Notes: generated by a model not told the origin, from the sequence alone. A DNA stretch of 64,000 nt from Wolbachia endosymbiont (group B) of Protocalliphora azurea (GCF_947251865.1 NZ_OX366394.1:620001-684000); one strand, 5' to 3'; shown: positions 1 through 9,212, counted from the first letter of the stretch. Numbers and translations: made by a program.

Positions 1-1
1 A

Positions 2-1366
2 GTAAAGGAAGGAAAAGAAGTTGCAAGTAGGTATTTTGGAAAATGGAAAGAGGACTTTCAAGTTTACTGTGAAGAAATTGACAATAATAATAAAGTTTTG
101 AATATTAACCTTACTCATTACGACAATAGTGAGCCAACAAAGATTAGTGACGTTTTACAGCAAGAGAAAGATATTAAAGAACTGAATATCTATTGCAATA
201 AAAAACATGAAATACACGCTCATAAAAAAGATAAGAAAAGATATTATGAATTTAAAGAAGGTGCATATTATGAAATGACAAGCACTTGGGCTGCAAAAGA
301 TGGATCAGGAATGTGTACCATGATTATGAATGTGAGTAGTGATGGCATAACTGAAGTACTAAAATTTGATGGTGAAGATTTTGTGTCATCGAAGGAGATT
401 CTAGAATTAATAAAGCAAAACGATGAATTATATATTCAAGGTCTCTCCTTATATGATGCTGTAATGGAATCACTAGAAGAGGATAGGGCTACTCCTATTA
501 ATTTTTACAATGAATCTATGGTGGCTTATCAAGGTAAGGAACCAGAGGGGAAGTTAGATCATAAAGTTGATGCTGATAATAGCCTTCCTTCTTCTCCTTC
601 TATTAATAGCAATGCATTGGAAGTCAATTTACAGCACACTGAAACTCAACCAGAAATTGCTTCACAACAAATCAGAACTCAAGCGGAAACTAACTCACAA
701 AAAATGGATGAATTGATTCCAGATAATCAAATGCTACCTAAAGAAAATGTTGAATTAAAGCAAGAAATAGAAGCAGAAACAATTGTAAAGTTAGAGAGGC
801 AGTGTAGCAATTTGAACGATGAACTTGAAGAAGAGAGACTAAAGTTCGACATTGAGGAGCCAGAAAACGAGTACGAGGAATTTCTAGACGATATACTTGA
901 ACTCACTGAAGATGAAGATAATATTGATGAATTGAAAGAGAACTATATCGACGTAATTGCAGATCAAATTCAAACAATTAAAGAAATGAAAGAGGAGATA
1001 GAAAACTTAAATCATCAAGTGAAATACTTAGAGGACCAACAAGATCAAGTTACTGATAAACAAAGAATGAATGAAATCCCCAGTGGTTGTATAAAAAAAT
1101 ATTATACTCTAATGGGAGAAGTTTTTAATGAAACTGATAATGAGTCTAATGTTCCACTGAAAGAAAAAACAACATTATGCAGATCTTTAAGCTTTGATGG
1201 AGGATATGGTAGCGATGAGGAAAATTGTGATAATGATTTATCTTCTAACATAACTTCTATTGAGAAGGTAGTAGAGAGTAGAAGCGTAGGTAGCTCGCTT
1301 TCCTCTTGCATTGTTAAGGAGATGATTGGAGTTAAGTTGCAAGAGCAATACTCAAGTAGAGTATAA
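2..1366 (+). CDS. Wolbachia paralogous-family protein (copy 1, 5' end outside window)
   Basis: The reading frame is open back to the first bases of the window, so the start lies upstream; a TTG at 98 is only an internal codon. I do not recognise a named family. The N-terminal part (window residues about 60-150) carries a block also found in the genes at 2256-4469 and 6826-7716: an aromatic GAYYEM segment, a short Met/Ile-rich strand, then a Leu-Tyr segment. The rest is acidic and glutamate-rich, with coiled-coil heptads around the ELEEERLKFD region and again before residue 350. No signal peptide or membrane segment is visible. It lies just upstream of infA with a gap of about 70 bases. The family is probably Wolbachia-specific and may be secreted; that is inference from its repeat-like, lineage-limited look. 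Confidence 0.7.
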   Translation, partial: VKEGKEVASRYFGKWKEDFQVYCEEIDNNNKVLNINLTHYDNSEPTKISDVLQQEKDIKELNIYCNKKHEIHAHKKDKKRYYEFKEGAYYEMTSTWAAKDGSGMCTMIMNVSSDGITEVLKFDGEDFVSSKEILELIKQNDELYIQGLSLYDAVMESLEEDRATPINFYNESMVAYQGKEPEGKLDHKVDADNSLPSSPSINSNALEVNLQHTETQPEIASQQIRTQAETNSQKMDELIPDNQMLPKENVELKQEIEAETIVKLERQCSNLNDELEEERLKFDIEEPENEYEEFLDDILELTEDEDNIDELKENYIDVIADQIQTIKEMKEEIENLNHQVKYLEDQQDQVTDKQRMNEIPSGCIKKYYTLMGEVFNETDNESNVPLKEKTTLCRSLSFDGGYGSDEENCDNDLSSNITSIEKVVESRSVGSSLSSCIVKEMIGVKLQEQYSSRV

Positions 1367-1437
1367 AAATCTCCTGTATTGATAATAATTTAAAATCTAT
1401 AGTAGACTGAAAAAGATTATTAAATTATAATACGACA

Positions 1438-1701
1438 ATGATAAAAGAAGACAAATCAAAAACAATTTTTGAAGTGGAAGGGGCAGTAACTGCTTTACTA
1501 CCTGCAGCAGAATTTAGAGTGAAGCTGGACAATGAACATGAGATTATCTGTCATGTATCAGGGAAAGTGAGAAGAAGTAAAATACGCATAATTATAGGCG
1601 ATAGGGTGTTGGTTGAGATGAGTGTTTATGATAGGAATGCAAAAAAGGGTAGGATAATTAGAAGGCTTAAAGGTACAAGTGAAAGAACGATCTCTAAATA
1701 A
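1438..1701 (+). CDS. infA: Translation initiation factor IF-1
   Basis: Encodes an 87-residue S1/OB-fold protein that binds the 30S A site during initiation. The IF-1 core is visible: an EVEGAVTALLP strand, the EFRVKLDNEHEI strand, HVSGKVRRSKIRI and the GDRVLVEMSVYD strand, ending in a basic RIIRRLKG segment. It is a little longer than the usual 72 residues because of short extensions at both ends, as is common in Rickettsiales. The maf start codon lies inside its last 23 bases, so the two genes are very likely co-transcribed and translationally coupled. Identity is secure. Confidence 0.95.
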   Translation: MIKEDKSKTIFEVEGAVTALLPAAEFRVKLDNEHEIICHVSGKVRRSKIRIIIGDRVLVEMSVYDRNAKKGRIIRRLKGTSERTISK

Positions 1702-2269
1702 TCTTATTCTTGCTTCATCATCGAAAAGGCGTATAGCTTTACTAAAACAAATAAATATTGAGCCAGGTTTAATTTTGCCAGCAGACATAGATGAAGTTCC
1801 TTTAAAAAAGGAACTTCCAAGAGATTACTCAATCCGTATGGCAAAAAGTAAAGCTGAGAAAACACAAAGTTCAAATCCAGATTACTTTGTGCTTGGTGTT
1901 GATACAGTTGTTGCTTGTGGTAGAAGGATACTGCTCAAAGCTGAAAACGTTGAGCAAGCAGAAAAATGCGTTCGCTTGTTATCAGGAAGAAGGCATAGAG
2001 TATACACCAGTGTGTGTTTATTAACTCCTGATCAATCTAAACAGCATATTAGGACTGTAGTTACAATAGTGAAATTTAAGCGTCTCAGCGAACAAGAAAT
2101 TAAATATTATTTAGCATCAGAAGAGTGGAAAAACAGGGCAGGGGGGTGCAACATACAAGGTCTTGCAGGAATGTTTGTATTATTTTTACGTGGCTCATAC
2201 TCTTCTGTAATAGGGTTACCATTACATGAAACCAATTGCTTGCTAAGTAATTACTTTAACCTATACTAA
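1679..2269 (+). CDS. maf: Maf-like nucleoside triphosphate pyrophosphatase
   Basis: Maf/Ham1-superfamily house-cleaning enzyme that hydrolyses non-canonical or methylated nucleoside triphosphates. The N-terminal signature LILASSSKRRIALL is present, followed by the FVLGVDTVVA segment with the conserved Asp and the LSGRRHRVYTSV segment. At 196 residues the length is normal. The start is GTG and overlaps the end of infA by 23 bases. Its 3' end overlaps the convergent gene at 2256-4469 by 14 bases. The conserved C-terminal segment reads AGGCNIQGLAGMF, close to the family G-Y-x-I-Q-G version but with Cys where Tyr is usual. Confidence 0.93.
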   Translation: MKERSLNNLILASSSKRRIALLKQINIEPGLILPADIDEVPLKKELPRDYSIRMAKSKAEKTQSSNPDYFVLGVDTVVACGRRILLKAENVEQAEKCVRLLSGRRHRVYTSVCLLTPDQSKQHIRTVVTIVKFKRLSEQEIKYYLASEEWKNRAGGCNIQGLAGMFVLFLRGSYSSVIGLPLHETNCLLSNYFNLY

Positions 2270-4469
2270 TACCACTGTCCTTTTTTTGTTTTTCTTCAGC
2301 AATAAGTTTAGCCCAGATTCTATTTCTATTTGCTAATGCAATTCTATTGCGATCAGGACTATCATTGCATTCTGTTAAAGTATCTTTTCTTTCCTCTTCT
2401 ACTATTCCAGCTTTCAGTTGTGCTGCATCTTTTTCTAGCAATTTATATAGTTCGCTATTTTTGTCTATAGTCAGATTAGTATTATCATTTTCTTGTTCTG
2501 CTACTTTTCTTTCTAATAACTTACGTACAGGGTCATATTTTTTACCTTCTTTTACTTCTTTCAACATACTTTCTGAGAATAAATCTTTAGTAGCCTGGTC
2601 TCTCAATCCTTTATTCAATTTTTCCAATGTATCTTTTGGTTCAATGGTTTCTAATTTCCTCTCTAATTGTTCAGGATTTACCTGAAAATTATCGTGGCTA
2701 GTGTAAGTTGGAGATGAGTAACCTGAGTCGTTTATTTCTTCCTCCGCTGCATTGTCTTTTAGCAATCCAGCTGCTAATAAATGTTCTTTTGTTTGTTCAC
2801 TCATTTTCTTTTGATTTACTGGTTTTAGCGGGAATTTCTGAGTTTCTTTATCCAACCTACTGGTAAATTCCGTAAGTAGGGTATAATCTCTTTGTTCAAC
2901 ATTCATTAGGCTCGCTTTTAACTGTCCAGAATTTACTCGAGATTGTTCATGATTAGAGTGAGTTGGAGATGAATAGCCCGAATCGTTTGTTTTTATATCT
3001 GTTGAGCTGTATTCTAGCGATTCATTTTCTTGTTCGGTTTCTTTTTGTTCATCGTTTCCTCTTTCTTCGTTTTCCTTAGTGCTAAGATAATCTTTTTCTT
3101 GTTTATAATCTGATTGAGGTTTTGAAAGCGTTATATACTCATCTTCGTTATCGCTCCAACCATCTTCGAAGTCAGAAAATTCTTCACCATACTTACTTTC
3201 ACTACGTAATAACTCATTTTTTGCTTTCCATGCAAGAATCGAAGCTACATCATTTAGTGATTGCTTATTTCCAGTATTGCTTGATTCTTTAGCGTTTTCA
3301 TACTTAAATGCACCTTTAACTTTTTTGAATGCAACGTCTTGTGCTGCTGCAGTGCTTTCATTAGTTGTAGGATCAAAAATTGCACCTTTTTGCCGATTAT
3401 TAGATATTTGCTCACTTTCATCTGATCTTCGGCTTCCAGATGCAGTATATCCAAACGTAGTAAATGTAGACTGCCTATCGTTTTGATTTTGGCTTACAGA
3501 TTTGGTGAAAGCAGTACTGTTTGAATGATCAGAATATGGAGAATTGTAGTTATTTCCACTATTAATCCGTATTGGCTGATACTCACCTTTTTGCTGATTA
3601 TTAGGTAATGAACTAGTTCTAGTTGGCAGTGACGGTGGAATCTTTTTAGCAGATGCGTTATTAGAATGTGTAGTGCTAGTCGTTGCATGCTTAAACTTAA
3701 CTTCTTGATCTTGAGTAGCTTGAACGCCAACACCTTTACTAATATCATTTTCTATGAAAGTTTCAGATGATTGTTGATTCTCTTGTTCTTGTCCTTTCTC
3801 CTTGAATTGTATTTGATATAGGAATAAGCCACCTATTTTTACATCTGTGTTTGCTTTTAATTGTTCCTCAGTAACACCATTACGTTCAGTGAGATCTACA
3901 CCATCTTTATCAATCTTGATTTTGATAGTACATTTTTTGCCATTTTTGTCATGCCAATTCAAAGTCATTTCATATGAACCATCGGTTACAACATAATGCC
4001 TTATTCTTTTCTCTCCTTCTTCGGCAACAAAACCGTGCATTCCGCTCTTTCCATCACTATGCAGCGTTGAAAATCCCGAAATTCCTTTCTTCTGACAAAA
4101 GTCACTATTTAAAAACTCGCTGATTTTAAACTCTTTTTTGTCATCTCCCAGTGTAATACTTGCGTGATCGCCATATATTGAAACTCCTGCGATATCATCA
4201 ACATACTCTTTTAACCTTGCTTTAACTTCACTTTCAAGCTTTTGTTCGGCTTTCTTTATCTTGTTCTGCTCTGGAAGAATAACTTCATAAGCTTTATTTT
4301 TGTCTTCATCTGTCTCCAAATTCCAGACGGAGTGCTTTATTAGAAACTTTACTGCATTAAAACCAACTCTGGAATTATAAATTGGGTCGTCTTCCTTTTT
4401 TATTTCATCGAATAAAGTAAAAAATCCTCGAATGAATTCATGATATTGTTGTGTGCTTTGAGTATTCAT
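2256..4469 (-). CDS. Wolbachia paralogous-family protein (copy 2, long, with internal repeat)
   Basis: About 737 residues. An ATG at 4469 preceded by GAGGG is preferred over the GTG 12 bases upstream. Residues 1 to about 230 form the family domain shared with the genes at 2-1366 and 6826-7716: a LNSDFCQKKGISGF segment, then GSYEMTLNWHDKNGKKCTIK and a NGVTEEQLKANTDVKIGGLFLY segment. The remaining 500 residues are low-complexity, Ser/Asn/Gln/Glu-rich and probably disordered. A tail unit with the motif NDSGYSSPT followed by about 25 similar residues occurs twice (coding positions near 2957-2990 and 2700-2732), and the protein ends with DSGISIG. No signal peptide or membrane segment. Function unknown; a secreted host-interacting protein is a reasonable guess only. 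Confidence 0.75.
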   Translation of the reverse strand: MNTQSTQQYHEFIRGFFTLFDEIKKEDDPIYNSRVGFNAVKFLIKHSVWNLETDEDKNKAYEVILPEQNKIKKAEQKLESEVKARLKEYVDDIAGVSIYGDHASITLGDDKKEFKISEFLNSDFCQKKGISGFSTLHSDGKSGMHGFVAEEGEKRIRHYVVTDGSYEMTLNWHDKNGKKCTIKIKIDKDGVDLTERNGVTEEQLKANTDVKIGGLFLYQIQFKEKGQEQENQQSSETFIENDISKGVGVQATQDQEVKFKHATTSTTHSNNASAKKIPPSLPTRTSSLPNNQQKGEYQPIRINSGNNYNSPYSDHSNSTAFTKSVSQNQNDRQSTFTTFGYTASGSRRSDESEQISNNRQKGAIFDPTTNESTAAAQDVAFKKVKGAFKYENAKESSNTGNKQSLNDVASILAWKAKNELLRSESKYGEEFSDFEDGWSDNEDEYITLSKPQSDYKQEKDYLSTKENEERGNDEQKETEQENESLEYSSTDIKTNDSGYSSPTHSNHEQSRVNSGQLKASLMNVEQRDYTLLTEFTSRLDKETQKFPLKPVNQKKMSEQTKEHLLAAGLLKDNAAEEEINDSGYSSPTYTSHDNFQVNPEQLERKLETIEPKDTLEKLNKGLRDQATKDLFSESMLKEVKEGKKYDPVRKLLERKVAEQENDNTNLTIDKNSELYKLLEKDAAQLKAGIVEEERKDTLTECNDSPDRNRIALANRNRIWAKLIAEEKQKKDSGISIG

Positions 4470-4606
4470 ATTTTCCCTCACTAATAACCCTCTGCCTTTT
4501 AGCCTTAGCTAGTACAATTATTACGGGAATTGATTTAGTTTTTATTAAAGAAGTTGTATTGCTAACGTGATGACATGAGCTATTTTATGTTCACATCAAG
4601 CAATTT

Positions 4607-4838
4607 AAGTTGTCATTCCAGTCTGGAATCTAGATTTTTCTAGACTTGATCCTATAGTCAAATTCATAACTACAAACGTTGTAATATAAGAGTAATTTTC
4701 ACCAAAAAGTATGTCATTTGAGTAGCTGACACTGGGATCCAGTGGCACTCAGTTAGTGAGCATAAAAGTATTATGTTAAAACATAAAATTTTTGATGAAG
4801 TTCATGAAAGGCTGGATTCCAGACTGGGATGACAACTT
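4607..4838. repeat. Palindromic MITE-like element with 24-bp terminal inverted repeats
   Basis: The first 24 bases (4607-4630) and the reverse complement of the last 24 (4815-4838) agree at 23 positions; they contain the GTCATTCCAG / CTGGGATGAC core. The interior holds a second partial copy of the same core near 4709-4746. No reading frame is present. The same core recurs as short hairpins at 6338-6370, 51174-51206 and 55734-55759 and inside murE at 49332-49438, so this is a dispersed family. It lies between the convergently read end of the symporter gene and the start of copy 2. Confidence 0.8.
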
Positions 4839-4849
4839 AAAATATTGCT

Positions 4850-6187
4850 TTAGCTCTGTTTTTGCAACTTCAGGTATTTGCTACTCATAGTAAATACTTC
4901 TGGATCTTGAGAAGTGAGCTTGAGTATAGCAAGTATGTTTATGAGTAGCAAAGCAGCAATTGAAATATCAGCGATATCCCAGAGTAACTTAACTCCACCG
5001 ATTGCACCAAATGGAATGATTAAGGTAAAAACTACAGTCCAGATTTTAGTGTATTTATTATCCATAGATACATAGCGTATTGTTTGTTTTGAACAAAAAA
5101 ACCAAGTAAAGATAGTAGTAAAGGCAAAACAAAACATTATAGCCATAATTAAATAGTCAGTATAGGGCCAATTCATAGCTTTTCTAAAAGCAAAAATGCA
5201 CATGTTAGTGCTCTCTAAATCAGTAATCCAAGAATCTGTGACAAGCAGTACCATTGCTGTAATGAACACTATGAGTGCAACTATAAAAGGAGATATTATT
5301 GTGATTAGACTCTGTTCAATGATAAATTTATTGTTATTTTTTTTAGGAGTAATCGAGGAGTGTACAATTCCTTCGAGGCCAAGTCCTATATCTGTTGCAA
5401 AAATACCTCGCAGAGTTCCTACTTGAATAATAGTCAACATTTCTAAAATTAAACCTAAAGATAAGCCAGAGTTAAAGCTACTAGTTGTAAAAAAATTGCT
5501 TGTTATTAGTTTTAGAGAAGGAAGAATATTTTCACTAAACTTAAATAATATGATACCGCAAAGTGTGAGGTAACTTACCGTCATTATCGGTATCATAGCC
5601 GATATAAAAATTTTAATTTTTTTTAAGCTGAGAGCTGCAACAACAAAAAATATTATGGCCATTACAATGCCGCCAATGACTACAGGTATATCTACCATGC
5701 TGAGTGGTATTGATAGAGAATTTACCTGAACAAGGTTACCAACTGTTATTGAAACCATCATCATAATAACTAGAAACACAACTGTAGCTTTTCTAGAATT
5801 AAATGCATCAGTCATGTAGGCTACAGGTCCACCTATAAACCGTCCATTTTTTTCTTTTCTGGTTTTTATACTTAGGTAACAAGTAACATATTTTATCACA
5901 GAAGTAACAACAATAATTATTGCCATCCATAAAATGGATCCTGGTCCTCCGGTTTTTAGAGCAACAGCAGTGCCTGAAACGTTTCCTACTCCTAAATTTC
6001 CTCCTAAGATTGTAAACAGGGCGGCTATAGAAGAAAATTTATTTTCTCCTCTTTTAGCTCCAATAAGTGAAACGGCATACGGTAGTCTAAACACCTGTAA
6101 CCATTTTAGTTTAACCGATAGGTAAACACCAGCAACTAGTATGAGTAGTATTGTTGGCAGTAAGAAAACAAACTTTACTGTATCCAT
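4850..6187 (-). CDS. Sodium:alanine (AGCS family) symporter
   Basis: About 445 residues with around ten hydrophobic membrane segments. The AGCS hallmark region is visible near residues 45-85: ALFTILGGNLGVGNVSGTAV followed by KTGGPGSILWM, and then GGPVAYMTD, which is where Na+ and the amino acid bind in this family. The protein would import alanine, glycine or a related amino acid from the host using the sodium gradient, fitting an intracellular bacterium with few amino-acid pathways. I chose the ATG at 6187 because the longer frame opens only with a TTG at 6223. The substrate cannot be set from sequence. Confidence 0.88.
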   Translation of the reverse strand: MDTVKFVFLLPTILLILVAGVYLSVKLKWLQVFRLPYAVSLIGAKRGENKFSSIAALFTILGGNLGVGNVSGTAVALKTGGPGSILWMAIIIVVTSVIKYVTCYLSIKTRKEKNGRFIGGPVAYMTDAFNSRKATVVFLVIMMMVSITVGNLVQVNSLSIPLSMVDIPVVIGGIVMAIIFFVVAALSLKKIKIFISAMIPIMTVSYLTLCGIILFKFSENILPSLKLITSNFFTTSSFNSGLSLGLILEMLTIIQVGTLRGIFATDIGLGLEGIVHSSITPKKNNNKFIIEQSLITIISPFIVALIVFITAMVLLVTDSWITDLESTNMCIFAFRKAMNWPYTDYLIMAIMFCFAFTTIFTWFFCSKQTIRYVSMDNKYTKIWTVVFTLIIPFGAIGGVKLLWDIADISIAALLLINILAILKLTSQDPEVFTMSSKYLKLQKQS

Positions 6188-6337
6188 CTGTAAAAGAGAG
6201 ATTTTTACTTGAGTATATAGCAAAAGTTGAAAATACCCAACCTATTTTCTATGTATGACTTCGGTTTCATTATTCTAGCACCTCTTAATCTTGTCATACC
6301 AATCACAACTGATTGTAATATGGTACAATGTTCATAC

Positions 6338-6370
6338 AATGTCATTCCAGTGCTTAACACTGGAATATTG
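6338..6370. repeat. Short palindromic hairpin of the GTCATTCCAG family
   Basis: The arms ATTCCAGTG and CACTGGAAT around a five-base loop form a perfect 9-bp stem, extended on both sides by CAAT/ATTG. It shares its core with the terminal repeats of the element at 4607-4838 and looks like a solo copy. It sits in the non-coding stretch 6188-6663, in which I see no convincing gene. Confidence 0.6.
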
Positions 6371-6663
6371 TGTTTTTACATAAGGTTAGCTGCTTTTATA
6401 CTTATCAACTTAGTGTCTAATCTGGATGCCAGAGGGCTTTGTTGCATAGCAGGAGAAAAACTAGCGATTACTGACAAAATTCATTATAAAATAGCCATTT
6501 AACCGCTTAAGGATAAATATATCATAAAAAATGAGAGTCAGTAACCAAGGTAAATATAACAAATTTTTCCAAGAAATAGGAATATTTTCATTTAGGCAAG
6601 GTGTTGATAAGAAGTTTAAGCTACAAGAGCATTAAATATAGTGATGAAGCACGAGAATATCTA

Positions 6664-6748
6664 AATCACACATATTGAGAAGCAACCTTCAACAAGTGTA
6701 GATGAAGCACAAGCACAATCTTTAGCAGGTGAAAAGAAACAACTATAG
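6664..6748 (+). pseudogene. Remnant 3' tail of a paralogous-family gene
   Basis: Reads PSTSVDEAQAQSL...KKQL and then a TAG. The gene at 6826-7716 ends with PSTSVESIQITTG... and both are followed by the same TTTTCGTTATTG stretch. This is what is left of a further tandem copy whose body has been lost; the frame is closed by a TAA just upstream of 6664. It shows that the locus once held one more copy. Confidence 0.55.
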
Positions 6749-6763
6749 TTTTCGTTATTGTTT

Positions 6764-6788
6764 AGTGTTGACCTAGAAGGTCAACACT
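6764..6788 (+). terminator. Hairpin after the decayed paralog tail
   Basis: An 11-bp perfect stem (AGTGTTGACCT / AGGTCAACACT) with a 3-base loop. No strong U-tract follows, so it may be a stabilising hairpin or a weak terminator left from the lost copy. Confidence 0.5.
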
Positions 6789-6825
6789 GATATATACCTC
6801 TATATAGCTAATATGTGGAGGTAAT

Positions 6826-7716
6826 ATGGTGGTAGATAATCCAAAAGCAGTTAATAATCAGGATTATTTTGATAAAAGTAATCGTTTTTATTTGCGCTTA
6901 AAAGATAATTTTTTTAAAAATCTGAGCCCAGATAGTAAAGTATCTATGGATTCTGAAGATAAGAACGAAGAAGTTAGTATTGATGATGATGAAAAGTGGT
7001 TTAAACACTTTTCTACTGTACTTTCCAATGAAGAAGGACAGGAAAAGTATAGATATGAGGTTAATGGCAGGTATGAATATAAACATGCCAATAAGTACGA
7101 TAGCAAAAATGTCGTAGGTGCAATTGCTCAGAAAATTGCAAAAGATGTAAAGGAAAGTATAAAAGATAATACTTTAGAATATATAGGAATTAAAGAAAGT
7201 AGAAAGAAAGGTAAGATTAAGCCTGCACTCAGAATTATGCTTGGCGATCCTACAAAATCAATAAATGTGGTTGATGTTTTAAATAGTGATATATGCAGAA
7301 AATATGGTGTAGATGGAATTACATTATTGCTGCCTAGTAAAAGCAAATGTGAAACAAGGGGAATACGCTGCAGAGTTGATGAGAATGGAACAAGAATTTA
7401 TAAAGTAGCTAACGGCTCATATTATATGACTTTAAATTGGTATGCTGAAGGAGAAGAGTGTGAAATGAAAATTATCATTAGTGATAATGGTGCTGTAGAG
7501 TTTATTGAAAGCAATGGTGTCACTTGGGAGCAATTAGCTGCAAATAAAGAAGTAAAAGTAGGAAGACAATATGAAGCGAAGCCTTTATATGAAGCATTGT
7601 CATATTTAAAGCGAGAAGGCTCTGAAGTAATAAAAGGATTTTATCCTTCAACAAGTGTGGAAAGCATACAAATCACTACAGGAGTTAATAAGCAAGCAGC
7701 TCTTTCAAAGTTATAA
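6826..7716 (+). CDS. Wolbachia paralogous-family protein (copy 3, short)
   Basis: 296 residues starting at an ATG with GGAGG just 4 bases upstream. It matches the family domain of the gene at 2256-4469 in order: LRIMLGD, DVLNSDICRKYGVDGI, GSYYMTLNWYAEGEECEMKI, NGVTWEQLAANKEVKVG and a final LYEAL segment. Unlike copies 1 and 2 it has no long disordered tail and so shows the domain in its minimal form; the first 90 residues are acidic and unlike the others. No membrane segment or signal peptide. Function unknown. Confidence 0.75.
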   Translation: MVVDNPKAVNNQDYFDKSNRFYLRLKDNFFKNLSPDSKVSMDSEDKNEEVSIDDDEKWFKHFSTVLSNEEGQEKYRYEVNGRYEYKHANKYDSKNVVGAIAQKIAKDVKESIKDNTLEYIGIKESRKKGKIKPALRIMLGDPTKSINVVDVLNSDICRKYGVDGITLLLPSKSKCETRGIRCRVDENGTRIYKVANGSYYMTLNWYAEGEECEMKIIISDNGAVEFIESNGVTWEQLAANKEVKVGRQYEAKPLYEALSYLKREGSEVIKGFYPSTSVESIQITTGVNKQAALSKL

Positions 7717-7734
7717 TTTTCGTTATTGATTGAA

Positions 7735-7765
7735 ATGAAGCCTTTTGGGGACCAAAAGGCTTCAT
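7735..7765 (+). terminator. Strong hairpin terminator after copy 3
   Basis: Perfect 14-bp stem (ATGAAGCCTTTTGG / CCAAAAGGCTTCAT) with a GGA loop, 19 bases after the stop codon at 7716 and followed by a short A/T run. The most stable simple hairpin I see in this part of the window. Confidence 0.7.
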
Positions 7766-7860
7766 GATCGAAATTTTTGGAAAGATCTTTATTGGAAAAT
7801 TCAGGGACAGGAATAACATTTTTAAGCTATCGTATAACTATCACTTGCTCGCTGGGAGCT

Positions 7861-8136
7861 CTATTTTTCATACCACTCATTTATGAGTTTATTGATATCG
7901 GAATCCATAAAATCCTTTAGTGGTTGACTGTTTTTTATCTCGGCATTTTTAGGGATACACCTATCTTTACATATTGCGTACTTTATATGAAAGTTAATAT
8001 CAGCGTATTCCTGATTTGGAATGATATTAGTTTTAAAGGGAAATAACACCATATCTTCATATATGTTACTAACAAATGTAACTTCCCCAACTTTATCTTC
8101 ATGTTCCTTGGGAGTAGACCAATGAATATCTATATT
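7861..8136 (-). pseudogene. Truncated duplicate of the DsbD-alpha-like gene
   Basis: Encodes only the last 60 or so residues (from MVLFPFKTNI) of the protein at 9340-9843. The stretch 7871-8136 matches 9350-9615 base for base with about four differences, three of them changing the residue. The homology ends abruptly at 8136 and the signal peptide and first half are missing, so it is not functional. Confidence 0.8.
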
Positions 8137-8264
8137 GTATGTTTATAGCTGAAAGGAAAGAGAGTAGGTATCAAACCTTATAAAAAAGTTAAAATACCTA
8201 AGCTTATTTTTGTATCATGAAAATTGTAGCAATAAACCTTTTCTTGAGCGTACATTCAAGAAAA

Positions 8265-9212
8265 TTATAGCACATAATCACTACTGTAGTTATAGCTAGG
8301 GAGCTCTTCGTTATCAGTAGTTATCTCATCACTCTTTTGAATTACGCTCTCACTTTTACTAGGAGAACCTAAACATCTCATATTACCAGTGTCAGGAATT
8401 ATCAACTTTACTTCTTTGTCGGAAGTCCATAAAACTTTATCTTTTAATTCAATTAATTCAGTGGGTTTCTTAGTGAGGTTCTTATAAATTGCACAGTTGT
8501 TTTTAGGATCATCTTTAAGCTTACCGTCAAAAGTTAAGAAGTGCTCTAAGTGAAGATAGGGTATTTTAGTATTGTTGCCATCTTTATCTATTATCATATT
8601 ACTCTTATCAACAATTATTAAAGGTGATACCAATTTTGCAACTATAGTTTTACCTGCACATTCTTTTAGCTCTTCTACGCTACGATCTAATACTAGATTA
8701 GGACACGTTGTATTCCAGAAGAAATTTTTGTTATGAAGTGCATTTTTATTAAAATCTTTACTGTGATAACATGCACTTTTATTGTTATTATCAGCAGAGA
8801 GATCATTGTAAGGATAACCCTTACCGCTAGTATTCGTTTTACCTTTTCCACTACACCATATACCGCTAGGTAAAAAGTTTGTATAATCTATTGCATTTCC
8901 ACACTTTGCATCTTCCTTACATTCAAATGTTATAGCAAAATTTGCTGCATAGTATTCCTTAACAGGGTTTGGGTTAGTATAATGCATGATGTTTTCATTG
9001 TGTATTAATTCAGGAAAAAATTCCTCCAATAGGTCCTTTATAAACCAACCAGGTTGACAAATGTGCTTAGTAAGAGTAGAATAATTTGCACGTTTTACGC
9101 AGTTGTGCATATCATCTGAAGCGTGTGCTGTAGTAATAATCACACCTTCTATTCCTTCTTCTTTTTTTTGATTAGCAGTTTCATTTATTATGTGTTTACA
9201 TTGATGAGTCAT
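8265..9212 (-). CDS. Cysteine-rich hypothetical protein
   Basis: 315 residues starting with ATG, with about eleven cysteines spread through the chain (for example FECKEDAKCGN and NTTCPN). There is no signal peptide and no membrane segment. The C-terminus is Ser/Asn/Tyr-rich (SYNYSSDYVL). I do not recognise a family. It lies between two copies of a DsbD-alpha-like sequence in direct orientation, so it may have arrived with the duplication or been trapped by it. Many cysteines next to a disulfide-type gene hints at an exported, disulfide-bonded protein, but the lack of a signal peptide speaks against simple Sec export. Confidence 0.6.
   Translation of the reverse strand: MTHQCKHIINETANQKKEEGIEGVIITTAHASDDMHNCVKRANYSTLTKHICQPGWFIKDLLEEFFPELIHNENIMHYTNPNPVKEYYAANFAITFECKEDAKCGNAIDYTNFLPSGIWCSGKGKTNTSGKGYPYNDLSADNNNKSACYHSKDFNKNALHNKNFFWNTTCPNLVLDRSVEELKECAGKTIVAKLVSPLIIVDKSNMIIDKDGNNTKIPYLHLEHFLTFDGKLKDDPKNNCAIYKNLTKKPTELIELKDKVLWTSDKEVKLIIPDTGNMRCLGSPSKSESVIQKSDEITTDNEELPSYNYSSDYVL

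Noticed and set aside
6428-6450. GGGCTTTGTTGCAT stretch resembling an end of IS5/IS903-type elements
   Set aside because: Only one end is present, with no transposase or partner repeat; too short to call.
6227-6502. Apparent 91-codon frame beside the symporter gene
   Set aside because: Residue make-up is unlike a protein, it crosses a palindromic hairpin (6338-6370), and it has no ribosome-binding site.
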